Assembly: GCA_022571715.1 (NCBI GenBank) | Contig: JACZXH010000042.1 | Location: 1 to 32,412 of the forward strand | Direction: 5' to 3' | From: Bacteroidota bacterium | GTDB taxonomy: Bacteria > Bacteroidota > Bacteroidia > Cytophagales > Cyclobacteriaceae | Length of the DNA: 32,412 bases | Shown here: positions 32,388 through 32,412 of the stretch, piece by piece | How positions within the stretch are numbered: position 1 is the first letter of the stretch | How the letters are laid out: every line of letters begins with the position of its first letter | Translations under genes and position numbers: made by a program | The notes under the pieces: model-generated | Told to the model about the DNA's origin: nothing | The model's database searches: none | What the model saw: the letters and a program-made list of their open reading frames with translations, nothing else

Positions 32388-32412
32388 CATAAAAAGCCTA
32401 ATACGCCATGTA

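Overview
This window looks like a chromosomal segment of a Bacteroidota bacterium, probably a gliding or surface-associated Saprospirales, Chitinophagales or Cytophagales type. The evidence is the low G+C, the weak or absent Shine-Dalgarno signals, the many signal-peptide and lipoprotein genes, and a type IX secretion cluster: a giant protein with a type B (gliding-motility-associated) C-terminal domain, a PorP/SprF partner and an OmpA/PD40 protein. The species cannot be fixed from the sequence.

Layout. 1-519: start of a class III nucleotide cyclase gene (minus strand, cut by the window edge), preceded by two more truncated copies of its own start. 1.1-3.4 kb: small exported proteins (an NTF2-like lipoprotein between direct repeats, a His-rich protein, a lipoprotein with a 5'-truncated paralogue beside it). 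3.4-6.0 kb: decayed DNA, a sterol-desaturase-family di-iron enzyme, a Kazal-type inhibitor and a second cyclase fragment. 6.0-8.6 kb: a large BNR/sortilin-like propeller protein. 9.0-11.4 kb: two exported proteins of unknown function. 11.8-14.7 kb: an AgaI/NagB-type amino-sugar-phosphate deaminase, a cysteine-desulfurase-like PLP enzyme and a convergent SGNH hydrolase. 15.0-17.4 kb: a DUF885 metallopeptidase-like protein and a small secreted protein. 17.4-19.8 kb: an ion channel with a periplasmic beta-helix-like domain and a GreA-like protein. 20.2-24.2 kb: exported DUF4412-like, SYLF and carboxypeptidase-regulatory-like proteins, a C2-like protein and a receiver protein with a C-terminal membrane anchor. 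24.4-31.5 kb: the three-gene type IX export operon.

The most striking structure is at the right end (31979-32387). A small GIY-YIG endonuclease gene lies between a 5' half-copy of tRNA-Glu, broken in the anticodon loop by a strong hairpin, and an intact tRNA-Glu(UUC) that starts 3 nt after the nuclease stop codon. It looks like a minimal tRNA-targeting element of about 335 bp that regenerates its target tRNA.

Much of the remaining interest is in gene debris: fragments of cyclase, lipoprotein and thioredoxin genes, and palindrome-bearing repeats. Apart from the type IX operon, most genes stand alone with their own intergenic regions.
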